This document shows, one piece after another, positions 27,527-36,125 of a stretch of DNA of 64,000 bases; within the stretch, counting starts at the first letter, position 1, and each line of letters starts with the position of its first letter. Source of the DNA: JAEYXS01 sp943367715. Lineage in GTDB: Bacteria; Verrucomicrobiota; Verrucomicrobiia; Limisphaerales; JAEYXS01. The notes below the pieces were generated by a model, which made no database searches, had not been told where the DNA came from, and worked only from the letters and a program-made list of their open reading frames with translations. The DNA is taken from assembly GCA_943367715.1 (NCBI GenBank), contig CALRJY020000003.1:213940-277939 (forward strand), given 5' to 3'. The translations under genes were made by a program, and so were the position numbers.

Positions 27527-27572
27527 CTCCTCTCCCCGCCCCTCTCCTCCGACACCCGGAGGAGAGGGAGAT
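27527..27572. repeat. Palindromic REP-like element, copy 1
   Basis: A perfect 10-bp stem CCTCTCCTCC (27541-27550) / GGAGGAGAGG (27558-27567) around a 7-base loop, preceded by a pyrimidine-rich run CCTCCTCTCCCCGCC. Related in layout and sequence to the elements at 42082-42121 and 61238-61279. Confidence 0.7.
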
Positions 27573-27730
27573 GAGCCGCTCGTGCATTTGGGTGCCGGCG
27601 AGGAATGGGGTAAGTTTGGCAGGGTAGTCGATTTTGAACGATGGTGAAGCGCAACCGGTGCTTCAGCGTCGAATGAACAGGAAACACAACGGGGCCGTCC
27701 TCATGCACGCGGCTCTGCGGAAAGCAATGC

Positions 27731-29701
27731 ATGAAGTCCGTGATGAAATTGAAGCAGACACTGTGGCTCGCCTTGGCCCTTTGCATACTGGGTCAGGAAA
27801 ATGTGACGGCGCAAGACGCGCCGAAGACCGAACCCGGCCTGATGGTGACCTTCACCGCGGACGGCGCGGGGGACACCACGGTTTTTCAGAACGTGTGGCT
27901 TTATGCGGAATCCGGCAAACCGGTCAGTCCGTTTCTGAATCCTGGCAAGTTCACGGCTACTTGGGATGGTTTCATCTCCGTGGACTTGCGTGACAATTAT
28001 ACGTTCAAGGCGGAACTGAACGGCACGGTAAAGATCGAGGTGAACACGAACGTGGTGCTGGAAGCCACGACCGCCAGCGGAGTTTCCGAGCCCAGCAAGA
28101 AAGCGCGCCTGAACAAGGGGCTCAATCCCATTAAGGTGACTTACACGGCACCTGACGCGGGTGATGCTTATCTGCGCCTGCAATGGTCCTCGCCTGACTT
28201 CGCCTATGAACCTTTGCCGGTAAGTGTGCTGAGCCATACGCCGGGCGCTGAGGCTCTGGTGAAAAGCACGCAGCTTCGACTGGGCCGCGAACTGTTCATC
28301 GAGAACCGTTGCGTGCGCTGCCATGTGGGGCCTTCACCGGCGACGTTGCCGGATCTCGCGCTGGATGCGCCGGATTTCAAGGGCATCGGTTCGCGTCGTA
28401 ACTCGGCATGGTTGGCTGAGTGGATCGAGAATCCGAAAGCCGGTCGCGCGCTGGCGCAGATGCCGAAGATGGTTCATGGCCCCACTGCCAAAGCGGATGC
28501 CGAGGCGATGGCCGCTTATCTAGCCTCGTTGAAAGACGCCGCGACGACAGGTGCCGATCCCGCCGCTGATCTGGCGGTGAAGGGCGGAAAACTTTTCGAG
28601 AGTCTTCACTGCGTGGCCTGCCACGTATCTCCAACTGAGGACAAGGCCGATCCCAAGCGCGTGGCGCTGAAACAGGTGAAACAGAAATTCGCGCCGGGCG
28701 ATCTGGTGAAGTTCCTGCAAAAGCCCACGGAGCATTATGAGTGGATCCGCATGCCGAATTTTCACCTCAAGGTTGAGGAAGCCAATGAGCTTGCCGCCTT
28801 TCTGCTTTCCAAGGCAGATGCCTCGAAAGACGCCCCCGCTGCCGCAGCAGATGCCATCGCCCGCGGCAAGCAACTGGTCACGACGGTCGGATGTCTGAGC
28901 TGCCATAGCGGTCCGGATAACAATCAGTTTGCGGGCAAACGTTTTGGCGACCTGTCCGCCGACAAGTGGACGCAGGGCTGTCTCGCGGAAACGGAGACGG
29001 GCAAGGCGCCGTTCTTCAGTTTCACGAAGGATGAGCGCGCGGCGTTGCAGGCGTTCGCGCAGACCGACCGCACCTCGTTGAAGCGGCACGTGGCGGCGGA
29101 GTTCGCCGAGCGGCAAGCGCGCAATCTGAATTGCATGGAATGTCACGGTAAGTTTGAGGGTTTCCCGGTGTTCAGCGTGCTGGGTGGGAAGCTTAAACCC
29201 GAGTGGGCCACGCGGTTCATCGCGGGTGAAGTGGATTACAAGCCGCGTCCGTGGATCGAGGGCCGCATGCCCGGCTTCCCGAAGTATGCGGAAGGTGTGG
29301 CGCACGGTCTGGCGGCGCAACACGGTCTGCCGTCGAAGACCCCGGCGGAACCGGCGATCGACAAGGAAGCGGCGGAGATCGGGCGTCAGCTCATCGGCAC
29401 GGATGGCGGATTCTCGTGCATCGCGTGTCACGCGATTGGCAAACTCGGGGCCACGCAGGTGTTTGAAAGCGCAGGCATCAATTTCGCCCATACGGGTGAG
29501 CGTTTGTTGCCGTCGTTCTTCCACCGGTGGTTGCTGAATCCCCTGCGCATCGATCCGCAGACGAAGATGCCGGTCTATTTCGACCAAGGGAACAGCCCCC
29601 TGACGGATGTCTTGGGCGGCAGCGCGGACAAGCAGATCAATGCGCTGTGGCAATACATCCGCCAGGGCAAAGACATGCCGATGCCGAAGGACGCGCAATA
29701 G
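27731..29701 (+). CDS. PA14-domain pentahaem c-type cytochrome
   Basis: A 656-residue secreted protein. Signal peptide MKLKQTLWLALALCILGQ (an in-frame ATG four codons in is an alternative start). Residues about 35-165 form a PA14-like carbohydrate-binding beta-barrel (NVWLYAESGKPVSPF, FISVDLRDNYTFKAELNG, YLRLQWSSPDF). Then five CxxCH haem sites follow: CVRCH about residue 194, CVACH about 293, CLSCH about 387, CMECH about 467 and CIACH about 562. The PA14 domain may place it on a sugar substrate, and the haems suggest electron transfer. It follows the DUF6797 protein gene and probably works with it. Confidence 0.88.
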   Translation: MKSVMKLKQTLWLALALCILGQENVTAQDAPKTEPGLMVTFTADGAGDTTVFQNVWLYAESGKPVSPFLNPGKFTATWDGFISVDLRDNYTFKAELNGTVKIEVNTNVVLEATTASGVSEPSKKARLNKGLNPIKVTYTAPDAGDAYLRLQWSSPDFAYEPLPVSVLSHTPGAEALVKSTQLRLGRELFIENRCVRCHVGPSPATLPDLALDAPDFKGIGSRRNSAWLAEWIENPKAGRALAQMPKMVHGPTAKADAEAMAAYLASLKDAATTGADPAADLAVKGGKLFESLHCVACHVSPTEDKADPKRVALKQVKQKFAPGDLVKFLQKPTEHYEWIRMPNFHLKVEEANELAAFLLSKADASKDAPAAAADAIARGKQLVTTVGCLSCHSGPDNNQFAGKRFGDLSADKWTQGCLAETETGKAPFFSFTKDERAALQAFAQTDRTSLKRHVAAEFAERQARNLNCMECHGKFEGFPVFSVLGGKLKPEWATRFIAGEVDYKPRPWIEGRMPGFPKYAEGVAHGLAAQHGLPSKTPAEPAIDKEAAEIGRQLIGTDGGFSCIACHAIGKLGATQVFESAGINFAHTGERLLPSFFHRWLLNPLRIDPQTKMPVYFDQGNSPLTDVLGGSADKQINALWQYIRQGKDMPMPKDAQ

Positions 29702-29948
29702 TGGTTCATTCCTAATAGGAAATCGGTTCAACAGCCGATCGGGACTACGAAGCGACTCTCCGGCGAAACGGTTGAAAATAGGGCGTCCAATATTCGCTGG
29801 TCAGGACATTAGTTAGCAGCAAGCCAATTACCATGGACCAGCCACCTGTGCAAACCGCCAGGGAATCGGTCGGCGCGGAAGAGCGCATGGAGCTTGTCGG
29901 CACTTTGTTCGGCGGGATAAAGTGACAACCTAATCCCGCGACGAAACT

Positions 29949-30872
29949 ATGAACAAACGAATCCCAGCTTCCTTGAAATCTAATTTGTCAACTGCGGTGA
30001 GCCGGCGGGGTTGGATGCTGTGCTTGTCAGTTCTGTTGGCGTGCGGATCGGTTTTCAACGCGTCGGCGGCGGAGACGAATACGCTCAACATCATGACGTA
30101 CAATGTGCGTTACGCGGGATACAAACCACCGAATGCGTGGCCGGACCGGCGGCCGATTTTGGTGGAATGTGTCCGCAGCCTGAAGCCGGATATCATGGGC
30201 ACGCAGGAGGGGATGTATCAGCAGATCAAGGACATGGCGGCGGACATGCCGGAATTCGCCTGGATCGGCACGGGTCGCGAGGGCGGGAGCCGGAATGAAT
30301 TCATGGCGATCTACTACCGCAAGGACCGTTTCGATCCGCTGGAGTATGACCACTTCTGGCTCTCGGACACGCCGGACGTCATCGGCTCCAGCACGTGGGG
30401 CAACACCAACAAGCGCATGGTGACGTGGGTCCGCTTCCTCGACAAACAGACCAAGAAAGAATTCTACGTGGTGAACACGCACTTCGACAACCTGGTGAAC
30501 CTCGCCCGCGTGAACAGCGCGAAACTAATCCAGGAGCGGCTCACCAAGTTGAAAGCCGAGCTCCCCGTTTTCCTCATCGGTGATTTCAACTCTATCGCCG
30601 GGAAACATCCGGCGTATGACATCCTGACGGGACCGGAGACGGGGCTGAAGGATTCGTGGCTCACGGCAGAGAAGCGCACGGGAGAGGAGCTGGATACATT
30701 CAATGGTTTCAAAGAAATCGGCAAACTTGGCCGCCGCATCGACTGGATTCTCTACCGCGGGGCGGTGAAGCCGCTGACGAGCGATATCGTGCCCTACATC
30801 AAGAACGGTCAGTTCCCGAGCGATCACCAGCCGGTGGTGACACGGTTTGAATGGGTGGAGAGTGCGCCCTAA
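29949..30872 (+). CDS. Endonuclease/exonuclease/phosphatase family protein, secreted
   Basis: A 307-residue protein with a long N-terminal signal region ending FNASAAET. Motifs of the EEP superfamily: LNIMTYNVRYAG, GTQEGMYQQ (catalytic Glu), RMVTWVRFLD, FYVVNTHFDN, LIGDFNSIAG and the terminal SDHQPVVTRF (catalytic Asp-His). These place it with extracytoplasmic members that act on phosphodiesters or phosphomonoesters; the small size and absence of further domains prevent a closer call. It stands alone on the + strand, with 247 bp of unassigned sequence before it. Confidence 0.88.
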   Translation: MNKRIPASLKSNLSTAVSRRGWMLCLSVLLACGSVFNASAAETNTLNIMTYNVRYAGYKPPNAWPDRRPILVECVRSLKPDIMGTQEGMYQQIKDMAADMPEFAWIGTGREGGSRNEFMAIYYRKDRFDPLEYDHFWLSDTPDVIGSSTWGNTNKRMVTWVRFLDKQTKKEFYVVNTHFDNLVNLARVNSAKLIQERLTKLKAELPVFLIGDFNSIAGKHPAYDILTGPETGLKDSWLTAEKRTGEELDTFNGFKEIGKLGRRIDWILYRGAVKPLTSDIVPYIKNGQFPSDHQPVVTRFEWVESAP

Positions 30873-31121
30873 AGCGCCCTGGCTGGGTACAGCTGGCTCT
30901 GCCATATTTTCCTTTTCATACGCTTGGGGTTGACTGATAGTCGCCACAAGTTGCGGTTTGCGGCTCGGCTGTTTTCAACCAAAAGGACGGGAACTGAAAA
31001 GTTCATTATCTACAAAATCTGGAGTGGTGCAATCAGGTGAAACTCGTCATTTGATTCACCCCACGCCATACCGCGATTTGCTGGTCATCACTGCAATAAA
31101 ACCCCCAACCCAAAAACTATC

Positions 31122-31373
31122 ATGGCTATCCTTGGTCTTGCTTGTGCCGTCATCGGTCTCGTCATCGCGCTAGTCTTCGGCATTCAACTGCTGATCCTGG
31201 CTTTTCGGACCTCCATTTTGTGGGGCTTGGGCTATATCTTCGTTCCCTTCGTGAGCCTCATCTTTATCGCGGTCCATTGGGACGAGGCGAAAACGCCGTT
31301 TTTGCGTGGTCTGCTGGCGATCCCGTTTTTTATCGGTGCGGTTGTCTTGGCTCCTAGCGCTCCGGTCAGATAA
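31122..31373 (+). CDS. Small hydrophobic membrane protein
   Basis: An 83-residue protein of almost continuous membrane helix: LGLACAVIGLVIALVFGIQLLILAF, then ILWGLGYIFVPFVSLIFIAVHW, and a last GLLAIPFFIGAVVLA. The HWDEAKTPFLRGL segment between the last two helices recalls small uncharacterised bacterial membrane proteins. A good intrinsic terminator follows 24 bp after the stop, which supports it being a real single-gene unit. Confidence 0.7.
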   Translation: MAILGLACAVIGLVIALVFGIQLLILAFRTSILWGLGYIFVPFVSLIFIAVHWDEAKTPFLRGLLAIPFFIGAVVLAPSAPVR

Positions 31374-31397
31374 ACTCCGCCGCCGGTCTTGGCACCG

Positions 31398-31426
31398 CCT
31401 GCCGCCTTAGGGTGGCAGGTTGTTTT
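31398..31426 (+). terminator. Intrinsic terminator after the small membrane protein gene
   Basis: Stem CCTGCCGCC (31398-31406) / GGTGGCAGG (31411-31419) with one G-T pair, a four-base loop TTAG, then TTGTTTT. Confidence 0.75.
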
Positions 31427-31489
31427 GAGAATTGAAGCGGATGGCGGTGATGTCCTCAGCGATGGTGGGACAAGTCCGTGCGTTTCTCC

Positions 31490-32317
31490 TCAAACCTCAA
31501 AGACCGCCACTTCCGGGCGGCAATTGAAGCGCAGTTTCCACATGAACCAGCCGATGCCGGAGCTGACGTAGAGCGGCCCGGCAGGGGTTTGAAACAACCC
31601 CAAGTCATACTTGCCTACTTGGAACGGCACAATGAGCGCGCCGATTCCTGGCAAGCGCACCTGTCCGCCATGTGAATGTCCCGCCAGCATGAGATCAAAG
31701 GTCTGCCCACCCAGCTTCTCCACCCACTGCGGATAATGAAAGAGCAGCACACGCCGGTCGGCCTTGGGCAACGGCGGCAATGCCTTCTTGGCAGTCAAAC
31801 CGATGATGGCCAGCCGGCCATTCTCCAGCGTCACCGAAGCGTCCTCCAGCCAGTCTCCGCCGGATTTTTGAAAGGACTTCTTCACCTCCGAGAAATTGAT
31901 GCCTGACCAGTCATCGTGATTTCCCGGCACGCCAAAGATGGGTGCCTTGATGCCACCCAAGATTTCCAACGTCTCGGCTAAAAACTCTTTTTGCTCAAGC
32001 AAATCCCCGGTGAAACAGACGACCTTGGGTTCCTGCGCGTTGACTTTTTGCACCACTTTTTCCAACCACGCGCGATCCCCTTTATGATGAATGTCCGTGA
32101 GGTGAACGATGCGGGTCTTGGCGTTGGGTAGGGTGAGTTTGGGCCGTGATACTTTGAGCCACGTCGGTTCCCACCAGAGGGCGTTGAGACCGCCCAAGAC
32201 AGGCGCGGCCAGCAGCAACCTTATCAGCCATTTGCGCCGACTCAATTTGCGTTCCTGAGCGTCAATATGACCGGCCTTTGGCATAGAACGGATATTTGGA
32301 AGCCGGGTAATCATCAC
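31490..32317 (-). CDS. Metallophosphoesterase (YaeI/UDP-2,3-diacylglucosamine-type)
   Basis: A 275-residue protein; an ATG at residue 12 is an alternative start. After a KLSRRKWLIRLLLAAPVLGGL stretch, a twin-arginine-like or membrane-anchor segment, it carries the calcineurin-like dimetal motifs: LTDIHHKGD (D-x-H), VVCFTGDLLE, GVPGNHDDW, LLFHYPQW and MLAGHSHGGQVRLPG. This arrangement (membrane anchor then phosphoesterase) matches the YkuE/YaeI group. Substrate cannot be told from sequence. It is minus-strand, between the small membrane protein and the kinase, with 50 bp to the latter. Confidence 0.9.
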   Translation of the reverse strand: MMITRLPNIRSMPKAGHIDAQERKLSRRKWLIRLLLAAPVLGGLNALWWEPTWLKVSRPKLTLPNAKTRIVHLTDIHHKGDRAWLEKVVQKVNAQEPKVVCFTGDLLEQKEFLAETLEILGGIKAPIFGVPGNHDDWSGINFSEVKKSFQKSGGDWLEDASVTLENGRLAIIGLTAKKALPPLPKADRRVLLFHYPQWVEKLGGQTFDLMLAGHSHGGQVRLPGIGALIVPFQVGKYDLGLFQTPAGPLYVSSGIGWFMWKLRFNCRPEVAVFEV

Positions 32318-32366
32318 GAATACCCGCTATGTTGGACCGCTTCAACCGGTCTTCATCACGAAAGTT

Positions 32367-34787
32367 TTACAATCTCCTGACGCGCATCTGCCGGATCGTG
32401 ATGTCACTGCCGTGATGCTGGATGACGATGTGGCCTTCGGTGGCCTTCATAAAACCAGGATGTTTGAAACTGCTGCGGCTGATGCTTTGGCGTAGCTCCG
32501 GGCTGTCCCAAGTGTACTGCAGCACGGGCTGACCGTTAATAGAATGCTCCACGCGCCCATTCTGTACTTTGATCCCGACGAAATTTCCCCCCGGCGGCTT
32601 GCGTCCTGGAGTTCCCGTCACTGCCAGCACACCATAAAGCGCTCCGTGCCTTTTGTTGTCGGCATTAATACCCCGGATTTCACCATCGCCCAGCAACTGC
32701 ATCTCGGCCCCCGTATCGAAGGAGTTTTTCCCTTCCTCCGTGGCCCGGTAGATGACACCGCTGTTGCTGCCAGGACTGATGTCATATTCCATCTGGAATT
32801 CAAAATCTCTATAGGTCGATTTGGTGATCAAGTCCACTTGGGGAGCACCCGGGATCGATTTCAGGAGGCCATTCTCCACAGTCCAGCTTCTGTTCGGGAA
32901 GCCGGATTCTTTGAACCCTCGAAATGCGTCCAGGCTTCCCACCGTCGATTGATATAAATTCTCCCAGCCATCCTCTCCTACTCGCGACCCGGTCGTTGGG
33001 CGCGACATCAGGCTTATGTTGCGGATTTCAACGGATCTTTCGCCACCACCGGTATCGTTCCAAATCTCAAACGCTATCTGGTCACCCAGTGGCACCGTGG
33101 ACAATTGCTCCGCATTTATCTGAAAAACCATCCGACCATTGATGAAATGCCTGAGCATGGTCCCTTCCATAAGGACCCGCACGCTATTCCAGTCATCCAT
33201 GCGCCATTCCGGCTGCGGATACGGGGCGTTCACATTCCCCGGTGATCCATCCTGACGCGTGGAGTAAAGCCCCCCCGGGGTTCCTCCCAGCACGATCCCC
33301 AACCCGGTAGCCATCTGGTTTCCGGAGCCTGACGGCATCGTGGAACGGTAGAAAAGGCCATGACTGCCGCTTCCTTCCACCCGGCTGGAGGGTTTGTATT
33401 CAAAGGCGATCTCGAAATTCCCACTGATCCGGCGGTCCGAAACCAGAAAAGAACGTCGGGGCTCCCGGGTCAACCCCTTGATGACACCCTTCTCCACCCG
33501 CCAAGTGTCAGGCCCAAGCTTGCGCCAGCCGCTGAAGTCTCTGCCGTTGAACAACGCCTGCGCACCAGCGGGTGTGACAGGAGGCGTTGAATCTCTGCCC
33601 GTGCTGGCGGCATCGGGTTGATTTGCGTCCGTAGCGGTCCGGTAGTTGTCACTTGACCGCATCACGACGGCCACAACTATGCCCAGCAGGATCAACACAC
33701 TGAAAACCATCAGCACCTTGAGTTTCCCTGATATTTTTTGGGACTGGGCCACTTCATCAGCGCCAGGTTCCGGCGGCTCTTGATCTGCTGGAGGCGCGTT
33801 TACGACGGGTACGGCGACCGGCACGGGAGTGGTCGAATGGGATGAGCTGGGGGCGGCTGGAACGGCAGGTTGCGAACGGTGGGTGATCTCCGAGGCCAGT
33901 GCGCTGGTCACGGATTGTCCGCCCAGTTGCAACCATTCGGCCACGGCGGCCGCGCTTTGAGGGCGTTGCGCCGGATCTTTCGCCAGACACGCCATGATGA
34001 GGGCGCTGACATACGGCGGCACGGCGTTGGTGAGTTCCAGTTCTGACAGCCGTTGTTCCACGGGATCGGGCGGGAGATTGCGCACCTGATGCGGGATATC
34101 TCCGTGATAGAAGGGCGGCTTGCTGGTGAGCAGTTCGTAAAGAGTCGCCCCTAAAGCATAGATGTCATCGGTGACGCGGGGTGTGCGTCCGTCCATCTGC
34201 TGCGGGCTCATGTAGGCGGGCGTGCCGCTGGTGTTTGCCTTGATGGAGACGCGGCTGGTCAATTCACTCACAACAGCGGCCAGCCCGAAATCGGCCAGCT
34301 TCAAGCGCCCGCGCCGGTCCAGCATCATATTCGCCGGTTTCAGGTCGCGATGAACGACTTTCTCGCCATGGGCGTATTCCAGCGCATCGCAGAGTTGTCG
34401 CGTCAAAGTGCGGATCTGTTCCCAAGGCAAAAGCCGTTGCGGCTGCTGTGCTTTCCATGCCGCGACCGTTTGGCCATCCACAAACTCCATGGAGATAAAC
34501 GGTGGTTCACCGGAGAATTCGTTCAGGTCATGCAGGCGGATGATATTGGGATGAGAAAGCTTACGGCTGCGCAACGTTTCCCGTCGTAAATCCTCCAAAG
34601 CACCGGCATCCGTGCGGATCTCGGGCGGGACCAGTTTTAGCGCCACATCTTCATCCAGCCGCTGGTCATGCGCCAGCCACACCACACCCATGCCGCCCTG
34701 ACCGAGGGGTTCAATCAGGAGAAAGCGGTCAGAACCCAGCACGGTGCCAGGCTTCATCTCCCAGGAAGGATTGCCGCCAGGGGTCAT
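32367..34787 (-). CDS. Transmembrane Ser/Thr protein kinase with two DUF1080 domains
   Basis: Start at 34787 (806 residues) is preferred because the longer open frame (to 34940) precedes the kinase fold by an unrelated stretch and overlaps the divergent gene. Kinase domain about residues 18-280: GQGGMG glycine loop, VALKLV lysine, VVHRDLKPANMM catalytic loop about residue 144, LADFGLAA about 165 and GTPAYMSPQQMDG. A proline-rich linker leads to one membrane helix (VLMVFSVLILLGIVVAVVM, about 357-376). Two extracytoplasmic DUF1080 (3-keto-disaccharide hydrolase-like) domains follow: about 412-594 (LFNGRDFSGWRKLG) and about 607-806 (TYRDFEFQMEYDISPGSNSG). Sensor-like architecture: glycan-binding outside, kinase inside. 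Confidence 0.92.
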   Translation of the reverse strand: MTPGGNPSWEMKPGTVLGSDRFLLIEPLGQGGMGVVWLAHDQRLDEDVALKLVPPEIRTDAGALEDLRRETLRSRKLSHPNIIRLHDLNEFSGEPPFISMEFVDGQTVAAWKAQQPQRLLPWEQIRTLTRQLCDALEYAHGEKVVHRDLKPANMMLDRRGRLKLADFGLAAVVSELTSRVSIKANTSGTPAYMSPQQMDGRTPRVTDDIYALGATLYELLTSKPPFYHGDIPHQVRNLPPDPVEQRLSELELTNAVPPYVSALIMACLAKDPAQRPQSAAAVAEWLQLGGQSVTSALASEITHRSQPAVPAAPSSSHSTTPVPVAVPVVNAPPADQEPPEPGADEVAQSQKISGKLKVLMVFSVLILLGIVVAVVMRSSDNYRTATDANQPDAASTGRDSTPPVTPAGAQALFNGRDFSGWRKLGPDTWRVEKGVIKGLTREPRRSFLVSDRRISGNFEIAFEYKPSSRVEGSGSHGLFYRSTMPSGSGNQMATGLGIVLGGTPGGLYSTRQDGSPGNVNAPYPQPEWRMDDWNSVRVLMEGTMLRHFINGRMVFQINAEQLSTVPLGDQIAFEIWNDTGGGERSVEIRNISLMSRPTTGSRVGEDGWENLYQSTVGSLDAFRGFKESGFPNRSWTVENGLLKSIPGAPQVDLITKSTYRDFEFQMEYDISPGSNSGVIYRATEEGKNSFDTGAEMQLLGDGEIRGINADNKRHGALYGVLAVTGTPGRKPPGGNFVGIKVQNGRVEHSINGQPVLQYTWDSPELRQSISRSSFKHPGFMKATEGHIVIQHHGSDITIRQMRVRRL

Positions 34788-34917
34788 GCCACAAAGGAAG
34801 TAGCAGAAGATATGCCCCCCTCGCAATGTTTCAAATCGGTCCGGGGTAATCGGAACCGACTGGCTCACCACTTTGATTTGGTCTTTTGCCACTGTTCTGC
34901 TACTTTTTCTCTGCACG

Positions 34918-36063
34918 TTGAATCCGCCTGTCGCCATCATCTGCCCTGATTATCCGCCCCGGCCCGGCGGTGTCTCAGATTACACCGCGCAGCTCGTCAA
35001 CGAGTTGGTCCGGCATACGTCGGTCCAGTTGGTCACTTCTGCGGGCACACACACGCCACCCGCAGCAGTTACGGTCCAGCACGTGCCGGATTGGCAGGAT
35101 GAGGACGCTCTATTTTCCCGGCTCGATGCCTTGTCAGCGGACACAGCGTTGCTGTGGCAGTATGTTCCTCACATGTATGGCCGTGGTGGTGTGGCTCCGG
35201 TGGTACCGAGCCTGATTCGCAGACTGGCGACCGTGAGGCATCCTTGTCAGGTCGTTACTGCTCACGAGATCGCTGCGCCGTGGTCGTGGCTGCCTCACCG
35301 TGCCTATTATGCTTGGGCTCATCGTAGCCAATGGCAGGAGATCGTGGGCTGGGCGGATGCGGTGGTCACCTCCACGGAAGCCTGGTGCGACGATTGGCAG
35401 GCCAAGATGCCCTCGCATAAATCCAAATTTTCATACGCGGCATCGCCGAGCACCATACCAGTGGCTCCGGTGTCTTCAGCATCGGAACTGCGGCGAGCCT
35501 GGCGACGTCAGCGTGGCTGGGATGACGATATGCTCGTATTGGGCTGGTTTGGCACGGCGAGTGCCGCCAAGCAGCTCGACTGGGTGTTGGCTGCTCAAAA
35601 ATGCGCGCAAGCCATCGGACGTCCCATCGCCCTCATCCTGATCGGTCGAGCGGAAGACATCGCGCGTTCGCAAAATTCGCCTTTGATCCAAAGCACTGGC
35701 TACGTGGATGCCATCGCCGTTTCCCATGTTTTGCAGAGTATCGACCTGTTGCTCCTGCCTTTCATCGATGGCGTTTCCGAGCGGCGCACTTCTTTCATGG
35801 CGGGTCTGGCTCATGGCACACCGATCGCCACCACCATCGGTCATAATACGGGACCGACATTGCGACAGGCGGATATTTGTGCCCGTACTCCGGCGAATGA
35901 TCCGGCTGCTTTTCTCAAAGAGGTGACCGAACTGATGGCGGCGCCAGACCGGCGGCGCGCCTTGGGTGAGCGCGGTCGGGTTCATTATCAGAAGCACTTT
36001 GACTGGCCGATCGTGACGGCCCAGTTTCTGCAATTGTTAAGACAAAAGGGTCACCGCCAATGA
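34918..36063 (+). CDS. GT4-type glycosyltransferase
   Basis: A roughly 381-residue protein read from the TTG at 34918 (the frame is open to 34873, but the earlier part resembles a chance signal stretch). The start LNPPVAIICPDYPPRPGGVSDYTAQL is the N-terminal Rossmann strand and glycine loop of GT-B, GT4-like transferases. The C-terminal half contains ALILIGRAEDIARS, SIDLLLLPFIDGVSERRTSFMAGLAHGTPIATTI, equivalent to the nucleotide-sugar binding region. It opens the glycan cluster, divergent from the kinase gene with about 130 bp between. The stop overlaps a tiny ORF (ATGA). Confidence 0.82.
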   Translation: MNPPVAIICPDYPPRPGGVSDYTAQLVNELVRHTSVQLVTSAGTHTPPAAVTVQHVPDWQDEDALFSRLDALSADTALLWQYVPHMYGRGGVAPVVPSLIRRLATVRHPCQVVTAHEIAAPWSWLPHRAYYAWAHRSQWQEIVGWADAVVTSTEAWCDDWQAKMPSHKSKFSYAASPSTIPVAPVSSASELRRAWRRQRGWDDDMLVLGWFGTASAAKQLDWVLAAQKCAQAIGRPIALILIGRAEDIARSQNSPLIQSTGYVDAIAVSHVLQSIDLLLLPFIDGVSERRTSFMAGLAHGTPIATTIGHNTGPTLRQADICARTPANDPAAFLKEVTELMAAPDRRRALGERGRVHYQKHFDWPIVTAQFLQLLRQKGHRQ

Positions 36064-36125
36064 ACGCCATGATTTTTTGGCATCGTCTGTCTTTGCCATC
36101 GGCTGACCAGGGAGGCGGCTGGTGA
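36060..36125 (+). CDS. 21-codon ORF coupled to both neighbours
   Basis: ATG at 36060 overlaps the stop of the preceding glycosyltransferase (ATGA, 36060-36063), and its own TGA overlaps the GTG start of the next (GTGA, 36122-36125). The product would be MNAMIFWHRLSLPSADQGGGW. It could be a leader that keeps ribosomes moving between two genes, or the leftover of an eroded gene. No family recognised; translation is unproven. Confidence 0.35.
   Translation: MNAMIFWHRLSLPSADQGGGW

Noticed and set aside
26401..27786. 461-residue minus-strand frame
   Set aside because: Antisense to the DUF6797 gene; Arg/His-rich product without family motifs.
29833..29925. 30-codon plus-strand frame (MDQPPVQTARESVG)
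   Set aside because: No ribosome-binding site and no neighbours to couple with; too short to judge.
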